A stretch of DNA of 64,000 nucleotides from JBOHRN01 sp050732775 (lineage in GTDB: Bacteria > Gemmatimonadota > Gemmatimonadetes > Longimicrobiales > Longimicrobiaceae). Below are positions 33,702-42,243 of this stretch, piece after piece. The notes beneath the pieces are model-generated. The model worked only from the letters and a program-made list of their open reading frames with translations, was not told the origin of the DNA and ran no database searches. Position 1 is the first letter of the stretch, and each line of letters opens with the position of its first letter. Location: assembly GCA_050732775.1 (NCBI GenBank), contig JBOHRN010000025.1:17854-81853 (forward strand). The letters run 5' to 3'. The position numbers and the translations under genes are program-made.

Positions 33702-34019
33702 TTAGGGCTGGTCGCGCGGCTCCAACACGCGGATCGTCTTCCAGCGGGGGGCTCCCCGGGGTGTCCGCGTCACCCCCTCCCGCCCGCAGCGAGGGCACCA
33801 GCGGCGTTGTACTCTCTGGCGGCTCAGCCGCTCGACGAGCCGCATCACCCCGCCCGGCTGGAGGAGCAGCGTTTCGCCGTCGCAGGCGCTGCACCGGCTG
33901 TCGGCCGGAAGGAGCAGGTAGATGGTGGCCAGGGCGAGCAGTACCTTGGCGCCCACCGCCACGAACATGAACAGTAGCCAGACTAGCACGGCGTGTGTCC
34001 GGAAAAGGGCTCTCCACAC
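33702..34019 (-). CDS. Small membrane protein with a zinc-ribbon-like cysteine set
   Basis: A hydrophobic N-terminus (HAVLVWLLFMFVAVGAKVLLALATIYLLLP, two close helices or one long hairpin) leads to a soluble tail with CSACDGE and CPRCGRE. These are two CxxC knuckles that could bind one zinc. No known family was recognised. The start is a GTG without a clear ribosome site, and the 3' end meets the AMIN-like gene convergently 2 bp away. Function unknown. Confidence 0.55.
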   Translation of the reverse strand: MWRALFRTHAVLVWLLFMFVAVGAKVLLALATIYLLLPADSRCSACDGETLLLQPGGVMRLVERLSRQRVQRRWCPRCGREGVTRTPRGAPRWKTIRVLEPRDQP

Positions 34020-34066
34020 TAGCTAGCAGAAAGTAGCCACCCGCGCAAGAAGCTTGCCTCTATACC

Positions 34067-35311
34067 GTGTTCTTGATTACACTTCTGGGCGTGAACCAGC
34101 TCCTTCTCCTGGCCTCTTTCGTTCTCGCCCTTCCGGCCGATACCCTCGCCGCCCAGGGGGGGCCGGGAGTAGTGTTCACCCCCGCCCACCACCCCGTGAG
34201 CGCGCCGGAGCGGGCCGGGATGCGGTCCGGGGAGCTGCAAGAGGTGGTACGGCGGCTGGCGGTGGCGGTGGCGGGCGGGGTGTTCCCGGGCGCGGCGGTG
34301 GCCGCGGGGCGGGGAGACCGGGTGGTACTGGAACAGGGGGTAGGACGGCTTTCCTGGTCGCGCCAGGCTGCGGCCGCCGACCCAGACCTGACGCTGTATG
34401 ACCTGGCTTCGCTCACCAAGGTGATAGCCACCACCACCGCGGTAATGCTCCTGGTCGAAGACGGCAAGCTGCGGCTCGACGACCCGGTGGCGGACTACCT
34501 GCCCAACTTCCGCGGCCGCTTTCGGAACGACGGCGCGCTGCGCGTCACCATCCGGGATCTGCTCACCCACACCTCGGGCTTGCCCTCCGGGAGCTTGGCG
34601 CGCGGGCCCACCGAGATGGAAACGCTGGCCCTACTGATCATGACCACCCCCACGCTACTGGCCCCCGGGCGGGCGGTTCGCTACTCGGACGTGGGCTTTA
34701 TCCTGCTCTGGGAGGCGGCTGAGGAGGCGGCGGGGGAGCCCCTCTTCCGGCTGCTCGACAGGCGGGTATTCGCTCCGCTCGGGCTCGGCAGCTTTACCTT
34801 TTCGCCCGGTGAGGCGTGCGCCCGCTGCGCACCATCGGCCATCCTGGACGACGGCCGGCTCCTCAAGGGGGTGGTTCACGACCCCACCGCGAGGCGGCTC
34901 GGCGGTGTGGCGGGCAGCGCCGGGCTGTTTGGAAGCGTCCACGACGTGGGCCGGTTCGCGGCCATGCTCCTGGGCGGGGGCGAGCTGGACGGAGTGCGCG
35001 TGCTAGGGGAGGAGACGGTGGAGTACTTCACCCGGCGCCAACCCGGGGCCGGGACCCGCGCCCTGGGGTGGGACACCCCGGACAGCTTCGGGCGGGGGGC
35101 GGCGGGCATGGAGGTGTCGGCCAAGTCGTTCGGCCACACCGGTTTCACCGGCACCTCCCTGTGGATCGACCCGGCCCGGGGGACGTGGGTGGTGCTCCTC
35201 ACCAACCATACCTACGAGCCCCGCCGACGCTTCGGCATGCAAGAGCTCCGCCGCTCGATCCACGACCTGGTGGCCCGGTCCGCTCTGCTGGTCGCTCCGC
35301 TCAGGTATTGA
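34067..35311 (+). CDS. Serine hydrolase of the class C beta-lactamase/DD-peptidase family
   Basis: This is an exported serine hydrolase. After a signal peptide the active SxxK motif lies in YDLASLTKVIATTTAVM. The second motif is YSDVGFILLWEAAEE (YxD in place of YxN), and the HTGFTGTS triad lies near the end. This family includes esterases, D-aminopeptidases and penicillin-binding-like proteins. An upstream TATACC abuts the reported GTG. A second GTG at 34091 (VNQLLLLASFVLALPAD) gives a cleaner signal peptide and may be the true start. It is divergent from a small membrane protein and followed by a DedA gene. Specific substrate unknown. Confidence 0.87.
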   Translation: MFLITLLGVNQLLLLASFVLALPADTLAAQGGPGVVFTPAHHPVSAPERAGMRSGELQEVVRRLAVAVAGGVFPGAAVAAGRGDRVVLEQGVGRLSWSRQAAAADPDLTLYDLASLTKVIATTTAVMLLVEDGKLRLDDPVADYLPNFRGRFRNDGALRVTIRDLLTHTSGLPSGSLARGPTEMETLALLIMTTPTLLAPGRAVRYSDVGFILLWEAAEEAAGEPLFRLLDRRVFAPLGLGSFTFSPGEACARCAPSAILDDGRLLKGVVHDPTARRLGGVAGSAGLFGSVHDVGRFAAMLLGGGELDGVRVLGEETVEYFTRRQPGAGTRALGWDTPDSFGRGAAGMEVSAKSFGHTGFTGTSLWIDPARGTWVVLLTNHTYEPRRRFGMQELRRSIHDLVARSALLVAPLRY

Positions 35312-35336
35312 CATACGGGCGCCCGGCTCTCATTCT
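35308..35336 (+). promoter_or_regulatory. Possible promoter before dedA
   Basis: TTGACA (35308-35313) overlaps the preceding stop codon, followed after 17 bp by CATTCT (35331-35336). The -35 is perfect; the -10 is weak. It would give a leader of about 27 nt. Confidence 0.35.
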
Positions 35337-35369
35337 GCCCGTCCTTTTTGCCCCCAAGAGCTTGCCGGC

Positions 35370-36020
35370 ATGGAACTGATCCAGGCCATTATCGATATCT
35401 TCCTGCACGTAGACGACCACCTGCACGAGATCGTGCGGGATTACGGGGCGTGGACGTACGCGATCCTGTTCCTCGTCATCTTCGCGGAGACTGGCTTGGT
35501 GGTGACGCCGTTCCTGCCCGGAGATTCGCTCCTCTTCGCCGCCGGGGCCATCGCGGCGGGCGGTTCCATGCACCCCGGCGGGCTCTTCCTGCTACTGACC
35601 GCCGCGGCCATCTTGGGCGACACGGTAAACTACTGGGTGGGCTCGATGGTGGGCACGCGGGTCTTCAAGGACGACGCCCGTATCCTGAAAACCGAATACC
35701 TCGAGCGCACCGAGCGCTTCTACGCCAAGTACGGCGGCAAAACCATCGTCATCGCCCGCTTCGTGCCCATCGTTCGTACCTACGCCCCCTTCGTGGCCGG
35801 GGCGTGCCTGATGAACTACCCCCGCTTCCTCTTCTACAACGTGTTTGGCGGGGTGGTGTGGGTATTTCTTTTTGTCTTCGGTGGTTACTTCTTCGGCAAC
35901 GTTCCGACGGTGCAGGAAAACTTCTCGCTGGTGGTGGTTGTCATCATCCTCCTCTCGGTGGTCCCCATCGTGGTGGAGATGGTGAAAGACCGGCGTAGCC
36001 GGCGACCGGCCAGCTCATAG
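35370..36020 (+). CDS. DedA family membrane protein
   Basis: This is a polytopic inner-membrane protein of the DedA superfamily, several members of which flip undecaprenyl phosphate or phospholipids. Features are the re-entrant segment LVVTPFLPGDSLLFAAGAIA, the conserved acidic/basic TILGDTVNYWVGS region and the family signature IARFVPIVRTYAPFVAG. Helices close the protein. At 216 aa it has standard length. It begins a co-oriented run with two transporters and MscS, suggesting a membrane-homeostasis cluster. Confidence 0.92.
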   Translation: MELIQAIIDIFLHVDDHLHEIVRDYGAWTYAILFLVIFAETGLVVTPFLPGDSLLFAAGAIAAGGSMHPGGLFLLLTAAAILGDTVNYWVGSMVGTRVFKDDARILKTEYLERTERFYAKYGGKTIVIARFVPIVRTYAPFVAGACLMNYPRFLFYNVFGGVVWVFLFVFGGYFFGNVPTVQENFSLVVVVIILLSVVPIVVEMVKDRRSRRPASS

Positions 36021-36055
36021 CCACCCGCTTCACGCTCCGCGAAACTAGCAAACTA

Positions 36056-37459
36056 ATGCCCAACGACCTACAGGAAGACGGCTCCGACGCCTTCGAGCGC
36101 GAGGTCACCACCGACCTCGACGACCAGACTCCCGATCCGCCCAAGGGGATGCCGCTGCACACCCGCATCCTGCTCGGGCTGGCCATCGGCGCCGTGGCCG
36201 GGATCACGGCCAGCGCCGCGTTCGGCTCGGACAACCCAACTCTGGTATGGGTAGTCGAAAACATCGCCGATCCGGTGGGCCAGCTCTTTTTGCGGCTGCT
36301 ACTCATGGTGGTGATCCCCCTGGTGTTTTCGGCCCTGGTGGTGGGGGTGGCCGGGGTGGGGGACATCCGGGAGTTGGGACGGATAGGGCTCAAGACCCTT
36401 GTCTACACCATCGTGCTCTCGGCCATCTCGGTGGCTATCGGCCTCACCCTGGTCAACACCGTCAGACCCGGCGAGCGGCTAGAACCGGCCACCGCCGCGG
36501 GCCTGGAGCAGCGGTACGGCGTGGACGCGGCCGAGCGGGTGGGGGCAGCCGAGAACGGTGGCGACGACGTCTCAGTGCTCACCAAGGTGGTCGAGACGTT
36601 GATCCCCACCAACCCCATCACGGCGGTCGCCAGCGAGACGCCGAACCTGCTGCATCTGATGTTCTTCGCCCTGATCCTAGGAATTGCGGCCACCCTGGTG
36701 GCGCCGTCGGTGGCCGCCCCCTTTGTAAAGGTTCTGCAAGGGCTGTTCGAGATCTCGACCAAGATCATCGACGGCATCATGAAGATCGCGCCGTACGCGG
36801 TCGCGTGCCTGGTCTTCAGCGCCACCGCCGGCTTCGGGCTCGACCTGCTGGGCGCTCTGGCGTGGTTCATAGCCACCGTGCTGGGCGGGCTCGCGATCCA
36901 TATGTTTGTGATCTACTCCATCTCGGTGTACTTCTTCTCGGCGCTCTCGCCGCTCGACTTCTTCGACCGGGTCAAAACCGCCATGTTGACGGCTTTCTCG
37001 ACCTCGTCGTCAAACGCCACCCTGCCCACGGCGCTGCGGGTCTCGGAGGAGAACCTGGGAGTCCCCAAGGAGATCAACTCCTTCGTGCTCACCGTGGGGG
37101 CCACGGCCAATCAGAACGGGACCGCCCTGTACGAGGGGATCACCATCATCTTCTTGGCCCAGCTCGCGGGCGTGGAGCTCTCCCTCGCCCAGCAGCTCGG
37201 GGTCGCCTACCTGGCCATCCTGGGCGGCATAGGCACGGCCGGGGTGCCCGGCGGCTCCATCCCCTTCATCGTGGTGGTGTTGGTATCACTGGGACTCAAC
37301 CCCACGCTGATCGCCATCATCCTGGGGGTGGACCGTATCCTGGACATGTGCCGCACCACCCTCAACGTTACGGGCGACATCACCGCGGCCACCTACATCG
37401 CTCGTTCGGAGGGGCACTCCCTGCTGGGCGAGCTCCGCCCTGCTAAGGGCGTTGGCTGA
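36056..37459 (+). CDS. Dicarboxylate/amino acid:cation symporter (DAACS family)
   Basis: This is an inner-membrane glutamate/dicarboxylate-type symporter of the GltP/DctA family. Characteristic blocks are the serine-rich hairpin FSTSSSNATLPT, the binding loop LTVGATANQNGTALYEG, GGIGTAGVPGGSIPF and NVTGDITAATYIARSEG. An acidic N-terminal extension of about 30 residues (DGSDAFEREVTTDLDDQ) is unusual. A polar insert (about 140-180) between helices 3 and 4 is also present. It overlaps the following permease (TGATG), so the two are coupled. Substrate is a dicarboxylate or acidic amino acid. Confidence 0.92.
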   Translation: MPNDLQEDGSDAFEREVTTDLDDQTPDPPKGMPLHTRILLGLAIGAVAGITASAAFGSDNPTLVWVVENIADPVGQLFLRLLLMVVIPLVFSALVVGVAGVGDIRELGRIGLKTLVYTIVLSAISVAIGLTLVNTVRPGERLEPATAAGLEQRYGVDAAERVGAAENGGDDVSVLTKVVETLIPTNPITAVASETPNLLHLMFFALILGIAATLVAPSVAAPFVKVLQGLFEISTKIIDGIMKIAPYAVACLVFSATAGFGLDLLGALAWFIATVLGGLAIHMFVIYSISVYFFSALSPLDFFDRVKTAMLTAFSTSSSNATLPTALRVSEENLGVPKEINSFVLTVGATANQNGTALYEGITIIFLAQLAGVELSLAQQLGVAYLAILGGIGTAGVPGGSIPFIVVVLVSLGLNPTLIAIILGVDRILDMCRTTLNVTGDITAATYIARSEGHSLLGELRPAKGVG

Positions 37460-38772
37460 TGAGTAACGGCCAGCCCACGCTGGTCCGCGCGGTCTCGCGC
37501 TGGGAGATCGTGGGGCTCGCTCTGAACGACGTCATCGGCAGCGGGGTGTACCTGCTGCCCGCCGCAGCCGCCCTCCTGCTCGGTCCCGCCAGCGTGTGGG
37601 CGGTGGTGCTGGCTGGCTGCGCGGTAGCGCTGCTGGTGCTCTGCTTCGCCGAGGCCGCCAGCTACTTCGACGAACCGGGAGGCGGCTACCTCTACACCCG
37701 CGAGGCGTTCGGCGCCTTCGTTGGCTTTGAGGTGGGGTGGATGACGTGGCTGGCGCGGGTGTCATCGGTGGCGTCGCTGTCGGCAGGTTTCGCGCTGGCC
37801 ACCGGTTTTCTCTGGCCCGCCGCGGACGAGGGGTGGACGCGGGCGGCGCTCATTAGCTTGCTCCTCACCCTCCTCACCTGGATCAACGTGGTGGGGGTAA
37901 AGCCGGGGGCGCGGGTAGCCGTCGGCCTTACCATCGCCAAGGTTCTGCCGCTACTTTTCTTTGTAGCCGTCGGCGTCTTTTTCGTGGACTGGTCTCGGCT
38001 GGCCGTGGCCGAACCCCCCTCCCCCGGTGCCATCGGGGAGGCCGCGCTGCTGCTTCTCTTCGCTTACGCTGGCTTCGAGAACACGGCGGCGCCGGCGGGA
38101 GAGTACAAAAACCCGCGGCGCGACGTGCCCTTCGCGCTGCTCGCCATGATCACCGTGGTCACCATCCTGTACACGCTGGTGCAAGGAGTGGCCCTGGGCA
38201 CGCTGCCCGGTCTCGCCGAATCTACCTCTCCGCTGGCCGAATCGGCGGTCCTCTTCGCGGGGGTCTGGGCGGGGACCCTGATGGCGGTGGGAGCTATGGT
38301 CTCGATAGGGGGCAACGTGGGCAACACCACGCTGGTTGGTCCCAGGTACCTGTTTGCCCTGGCCCGGGACGGCTTCGGACCCCGGGCGCTGGCCCGGGTC
38401 CACCCCTCGTACCGGACCCCAGCCGCCGCTATCGTAACCCAGTCGGTGGTGGCCCTAGTGCTCGCCCTCTCCGGATCGTTCGTGGCTTTGGCCATGCTCT
38501 CCATCATCGCCCGGCTAGCCACCTACGTGGGCACAGCCGCGGCGCTACCCGTCTTGCGCAAGCGCTTCGCCGGCCGACCGGGCGCCATCCGGCTACCTGG
38601 GGGGTATCTGATCCCCGCCGCCGCCCTCGCCCTCTGCCTGGTATTCCTGGCCAGCGCCACGTCCAAGAACCTACTCGCCGGCGGGGCGGGACTGCTGGCG
38701 GGCGCCGTTATCTACCGCTTCCGCCGCAGGGCGCCCGAAGAGGCGGCGGTAGTACCGGTGAAAGAAAGTTAA
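37459..38772 (+). CDS. APC family amino acid permease
   Basis: This is a twelve-helix amino acid/polyamine/organocation transporter. The first helix contains the unwound motif NDVIGSGVYLLPAAA typical of APC proteins. EPGGGYLYTREAFG and the mid-protein AYAGFENTAAPAGEYKNPRRDVPFAL are strong family hallmarks. The gene begins inside the stop codon of the DAACS symporter, so amino acid uptake through both is probably coordinated. Specificity is not determinable. Confidence 0.92.
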   Translation: MSNGQPTLVRAVSRWEIVGLALNDVIGSGVYLLPAAAALLLGPASVWAVVLAGCAVALLVLCFAEAASYFDEPGGGYLYTREAFGAFVGFEVGWMTWLARVSSVASLSAGFALATGFLWPAADEGWTRAALISLLLTLLTWINVVGVKPGARVAVGLTIAKVLPLLFFVAVGVFFVDWSRLAVAEPPSPGAIGEAALLLLFAYAGFENTAAPAGEYKNPRRDVPFALLAMITVVTILYTLVQGVALGTLPGLAESTSPLAESAVLFAGVWAGTLMAVGAMVSIGGNVGNTTLVGPRYLFALARDGFGPRALARVHPSYRTPAAAIVTQSVVALVLALSGSFVALAMLSIIARLATYVGTAAALPVLRKRFAGRPGAIRLPGGYLIPAAALALCLVFLASATSKNLLAGGAGLLAGAVIYRFRRRAPEEAAVVPVKES

Positions 38773-38784
38773 GCGGGCCTCGCC

Positions 38785-39660
38785 ATGGAGCAGCTTACCG
38801 ACCCCCTCCAACCCGTTCTCGGCCCCCTAGCCCGCCCCTTCTTTTTCTTGGGAGAGTCGCCCGTCTCCCTGATGACGGTGGTCACCTTCGCTCTCATCGT
38901 CGCGCTCACGGTGGCAGTATCCCTCGTCATCCAGAGGCTGGTGTCGCAAGCCTTCCGCCGCCGCGGTATCGAGGAGGGCGTGGGTTACGCCGTCAACCGG
39001 CTCCTCCACTACGCCGTGCTGGCGATCGGCGTCTACATCGCCCTCGACAACCTGGGCGTCTCCATCGCCGGGCTGGCCGCGCTCGGCGCCATCCTCGGCG
39101 TGGGCATCGGCTTTGGGCTCCAGAATATCGTGCAGAACTTCGTGAGCGGCCTCATTTTGTTGCTGGAGCGTCCCATCAAGCAGGGAGACTTCGTGCAAGT
39201 CGGCGAAGCCACGGGCACAGTGCGGGAGATCCGCGCGCGGGCCACCGTGGTGACTACCCTCGACAACGTGGACATCCTGGTGCCCAACGGTCAGTTCATC
39301 ACCGAAACCGTGGTCAACCAAACCTTCGGCGACCGCAAGGTGCGGGTCGGGATCGCGGTGGGTGTGGCGTACGGATCTGACACCGGTAAGGTACGCGATA
39401 CCTTGCTGAAGGTAGCGAGTGAGCACAAAGAAGTGCTGGACGATCCGAGCCCCGTGGTCGAGTTTTGCGAGTTTGGGGACTCCTCCCTCAACTTCGACCT
39501 GGAGTGTTGGCTCTCCAACCCTTTGCGCCGGCATAGAGTAGCCAGCGACCTCCGCTTCGCCATCGACGCCGCCTTCCGGGAGAGGGAGATCGAGATACCC
39601 TTCCCCCAGCGCGACCTGCACCTGAGGAGCGGTTGGAAAGAGGTGGAGCGTGAGGGCTAA
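38785..39660 (+). CDS. MscS family mechanosensitive channel
   Basis: This is a small-conductance mechanosensitive channel. Three transmembrane helices (about 28-50, 68-86, 95-115) end in the pore helix AALGAILGVGIGFGLQNIVQNFVSGLILLLERPIKQGDFVQV. The beta domain follows, with VREIRARATVVTTLDNVDILVPNGQFI. The alpha/beta vestibule ends with REREIEIPFPQRDLHL. All these are canonical. It starts 12 bp after the APC permease. Because mscL at 18.9 kb is broken, MscS is the visible osmotic safety valve in this window. Confidence 0.95.
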   Translation: MEQLTDPLQPVLGPLARPFFFLGESPVSLMTVVTFALIVALTVAVSLVIQRLVSQAFRRRGIEEGVGYAVNRLLHYAVLAIGVYIALDNLGVSIAGLAALGAILGVGIGFGLQNIVQNFVSGLILLLERPIKQGDFVQVGEATGTVREIRARATVVTTLDNVDILVPNGQFITETVVNQTFGDRKVRVGIAVGVAYGSDTGKVRDTLLKVASEHKEVLDDPSPVVEFCEFGDSSLNFDLECWLSNPLRRHRVASDLRFAIDAAFREREIEIPFPQRDLHLRSGWKEVEREG

Positions 39661-39737
39661 GGAGTGCCTGGTCTGAGTACGCCCGGAAGAGGAAGAAGGA
39701 GCGGCAACCGAGAGCTGCGCGATTTATCAACGGCCTT

Positions 39738-41741
39738 CTAATCCCGCTCCCAAACGTTGTTGCTCCGGTCGGCGTCGGGGAAGATTCGCTCGGGGTCGAT
39801 CTCCAAGCGGACGATCGGTTCGCCGGCGCTCACGGCGACGCTCACGCTCCTCCCCTCTTCCAGCCACCTCTCCACCGGGATCTCTGCCCGTACCTCGGCG
39901 CCTGAACTGGTAGTCGCCACCAAGAGGGCGGGGGCGGGCAGCTGGCCCAGGTCCTCGACCATTACCCAGAGAGCCCCGTCGCCGCTCTCGGTGGCTCCGG
40001 TGATGGCCAGATCGATTACCCCGGTCTCGAACGCCCAGGGGTAAAAGAACCAGTCGAGCTCCCGGCCCGCGGCCCGCTCGAAGGTGGCGAACAGGTCGTA
40101 CGGGGTGGGGTGTTTGAAGGCCCACTCGCGCGCGAAGGTGGCTAGGGCGTCGAGGTACGCCCGCTCGCCCAGCAGGTAGCGCAAGGCGCGGTACATGAGG
40201 GCGGGCTTGGTGTAAGCCGCCACCCCGCGCGCGCCGTACGGGGTTACCAGGTCGGTGTGGCGCATCATCGGCACCTCGGCCTCGCTCCCCGCCACCCGCA
40301 GGTAAGAGGCGAGGGGCCGGGCGAAGGGCTCGAAGCCGGGGAAGTACGCGGCCGTGGCCAGCTCGTCCCAGTACGACGCGAGTCCCTCGTCGATCCAGGC
40401 GTAGGCGGCTTCGTTACTGCCCGCCAGCATGGGAAACCACTGGTGTGCCACTTCGTGAGAGATGACCGCGTAGAGCGGAAGCTCGTCAGCCGGCCGGCCG
40501 ATAAAGCTCAACATGGGGTACTCCATGCCGAAGACCGGCCCCTCGGCGGTGGTGATCTCCGGGTAGGGGTAGGGAACCATCTCCTCGCTGAACACGGTCA
40601 GGGCGTGCCGGGTGTGCCGGGCGGCGCGGCCCCAGTGCGGCGAACCCGGCCGGTAGAGGGCGTGGACCGCCACCGTTCGGCTACCCCCCTGGCCGTCCGC
40701 GAGCAGAGCTCGGGTGGCGTCCCAGGCGTACCGGTCCGAGGTCACGAAGGCAAAGTCGCGCACCTGGCGCGCTCGGAACCGCCAGGTGAGTGCGCCGTCG
40801 GGAGAGTGGAGGGTGGCGTTGTCGGCGTCCAGGTCGGCCAGTGTCACTACCGGCACGATCTGGTCGGAGCTGGCGGCTCGTGCCAGGCGGGTACGGGCCT
40901 CTTCGGTGAGTACCTCCTCGGGGTTCTGGAGCACCCCTGTGGCACCCACCAGCCAGCCGTCGGGTACCGTAATCGACACCTCGAAGTCCCCGTACTCCAA
41001 GTAAAACTCCCCGTCTCCCAGGTACGGCGCGTCGTTCCACCCGCGCAGGTCGTCGTAGGTGGCGACCTGCGGGTACCACTGGGCCACCTGGAATGCCCGG
41101 CCGCCCAGGGCGTCTTCCCAGGCGGTGCGAAAGCTTCCGTCGGGAGGCACCCGGCTCCGCCAGTCGATCTCCAGCGGCACGCTTCCGCCGGGGGGTAAGG
41201 GGCGGAGCAGGCGCACCCGGCCGAGCGTACCCTCCACCAAAAACCCGGGGCGCTCCGGCTCCGCTCGCCACTCCTGGGGAGATAGGCGGCCGAGCGGTGC
41301 TCCCTGAACCGTCACCCGCTCCAGCTTGACGCCGCCGGTGAGGGTGACCGGCCGGTTACGGGGCACCCCCTGCGAGAAAACGTTCTGGTAGAGGTGGAGG
41401 ACGATGATTTTCAGGGTGTCGGGCGAGTTATTCCGGTAGCCGATGCGCTCGTGTCCGCGGATCAGGGCGGCGGCCGGGTCCAGCTCGGCCTCGATCTCGT
41501 AGCTGACCTCTTGTTGCCAGTAGCGGGGGCCGGGAGCTCCGTCTTCGCTCCGGCTACCCCGCAGGCGGGCGTCCATCAGCGGTGCGGGTACGGGCACCGG
41601 CCGCAATAGGTGGCGGGGTGCCTCGGTCTCGGCCGGAATCTCGGGAGGGGGGGGGATGGGGAGGGGTGGCCGGTCCGGCGCGCAGCCGGCCAGCGCCAGC
41701 CCCACCGGGACGAGAGCGCGCAAAAGCGGGGAGTGGGTCAC
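39738..41741 (-). CDS. M1 family metallopeptidase (lipoprotein)
   Basis: This is an exported zinc aminopeptidase-like protein. The lipoprotein signal ends LALAGC (about residue 20). The gluzincin motif is HEVAHQWF with the third zinc ligand in WIDEGLASYWDE. The GxMEN-like substrate motif is FGMEYPM instead. A conserved C-terminal helix and a beta domain follow. The GTG at 41741 has AAGGAGG upstream and gives the signal peptide; the longer reading frame overlaps the next gene. 667 aa. The substrate is unknown; it may be a periplasmic peptide-processing enzyme. Confidence 0.9.
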   Translation of the reverse strand: MTHSPLLRALVPVGLALAGCAPDRPPLPIPPPPEIPAETEAPRHLLRPVPVPAPLMDARLRGSRSEDGAPGPRYWQQEVSYEIEAELDPAAALIRGHERIGYRNNSPDTLKIIVLHLYQNVFSQGVPRNRPVTLTGGVKLERVTVQGAPLGRLSPQEWRAEPERPGFLVEGTLGRVRLLRPLPPGGSVPLEIDWRSRVPPDGSFRTAWEDALGGRAFQVAQWYPQVATYDDLRGWNDAPYLGDGEFYLEYGDFEVSITVPDGWLVGATGVLQNPEEVLTEEARTRLARAASSDQIVPVVTLADLDADNATLHSPDGALTWRFRARQVRDFAFVTSDRYAWDATRALLADGQGGSRTVAVHALYRPGSPHWGRAARHTRHALTVFSEEMVPYPYPEITTAEGPVFGMEYPMLSFIGRPADELPLYAVISHEVAHQWFPMLAGSNEAAYAWIDEGLASYWDELATAAYFPGFEPFARPLASYLRVAGSEAEVPMMRHTDLVTPYGARGVAAYTKPALMYRALRYLLGERAYLDALATFAREWAFKHPTPYDLFATFERAAGRELDWFFYPWAFETGVIDLAITGATESGDGALWVMVEDLGQLPAPALLVATTSSGAEVRAEIPVERWLEEGRSVSVAVSAGEPIVRLEIDPERIFPDADRSNNVWERD

Positions 41742-41782
41742 GGCGTACCTCCTTGCGGGTGAAAAACCAACCGGAAGATACC

Positions 41783-42220
41783 TCAGAGCGTCTCTCCCGG
41801 CGAGCGCCCGGCGAATCCCGGGCGGGCGGCCACCAGTTCGGCCACGCCCGCGTCTCCGATCCAAATGATCGCGTTCTGGCCGAAGTCGTGTGCGATCTCG
41901 ACCAGCCGCTCCCGGGCGAGCCCTAGTACGGCGAAACCGGGCTCTGTCCACGGCCGGGCACCGGCCCCGGTGCCGCGGGCGGTAGTGGCGAAGAGAGTGG
42001 CCCCCTCGCCCGCCAGGAGCCGCCGGAGCCGCTGGTTGGCTTTCCGGTTAATGGCCCCCTGCCGGAGTTCCGAGCCGGGGTTCCAGCCGGTTACCACCCC
42101 GGAGCGGAGCAGCCAGCCGGGGGCGGGCTGGCCGGGGCGGACCTCGGCGGGTCCCTTCGGTCCGTACACCGTCCAACGGGTGGTCCGGTAAGCGGCGAGA
42201 AGCTTTTGGTGGTTCGGCAC
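41783..42220 (-). CDS. DUF3293 domain protein
   Basis: This is a small cytosolic protein of DUF3293. Its features are LLAAYRTTRWTVYGP, VVTGWNPGSELRQGAINRKANQRL and RPWTEPGFAVLGLARERLVEIAHDFGQNAIIWIGD, the last being the best-conserved block. The reported start is a GTG at 42220. A TTG at 42250 is also possible but overlaps the divergent kinase start. It precedes the M1 peptidase gene by 41 bp on the same strand. No biochemical function is known for the family. Confidence 0.8.
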   Translation of the reverse strand: MPNHQKLLAAYRTTRWTVYGPKGPAEVRPGQPAPGWLLRSGVVTGWNPGSELRQGAINRKANQRLRRLLAGEGATLFATTARGTGAGARPWTEPGFAVLGLARERLVEIAHDFGQNAIIWIGDAGVAELVAARPGFAGRSPGETL

Positions 42221-42243
42221 GTCTCTGGCGGTGCTCGGCGGCG

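Noticed and set aside
41742..41951. N-terminal extension of the M1 peptidase
   Set aside because: It overlaps the DUF3293 gene; AAGGAGG and the lipoprotein signal fix the start at 41741.
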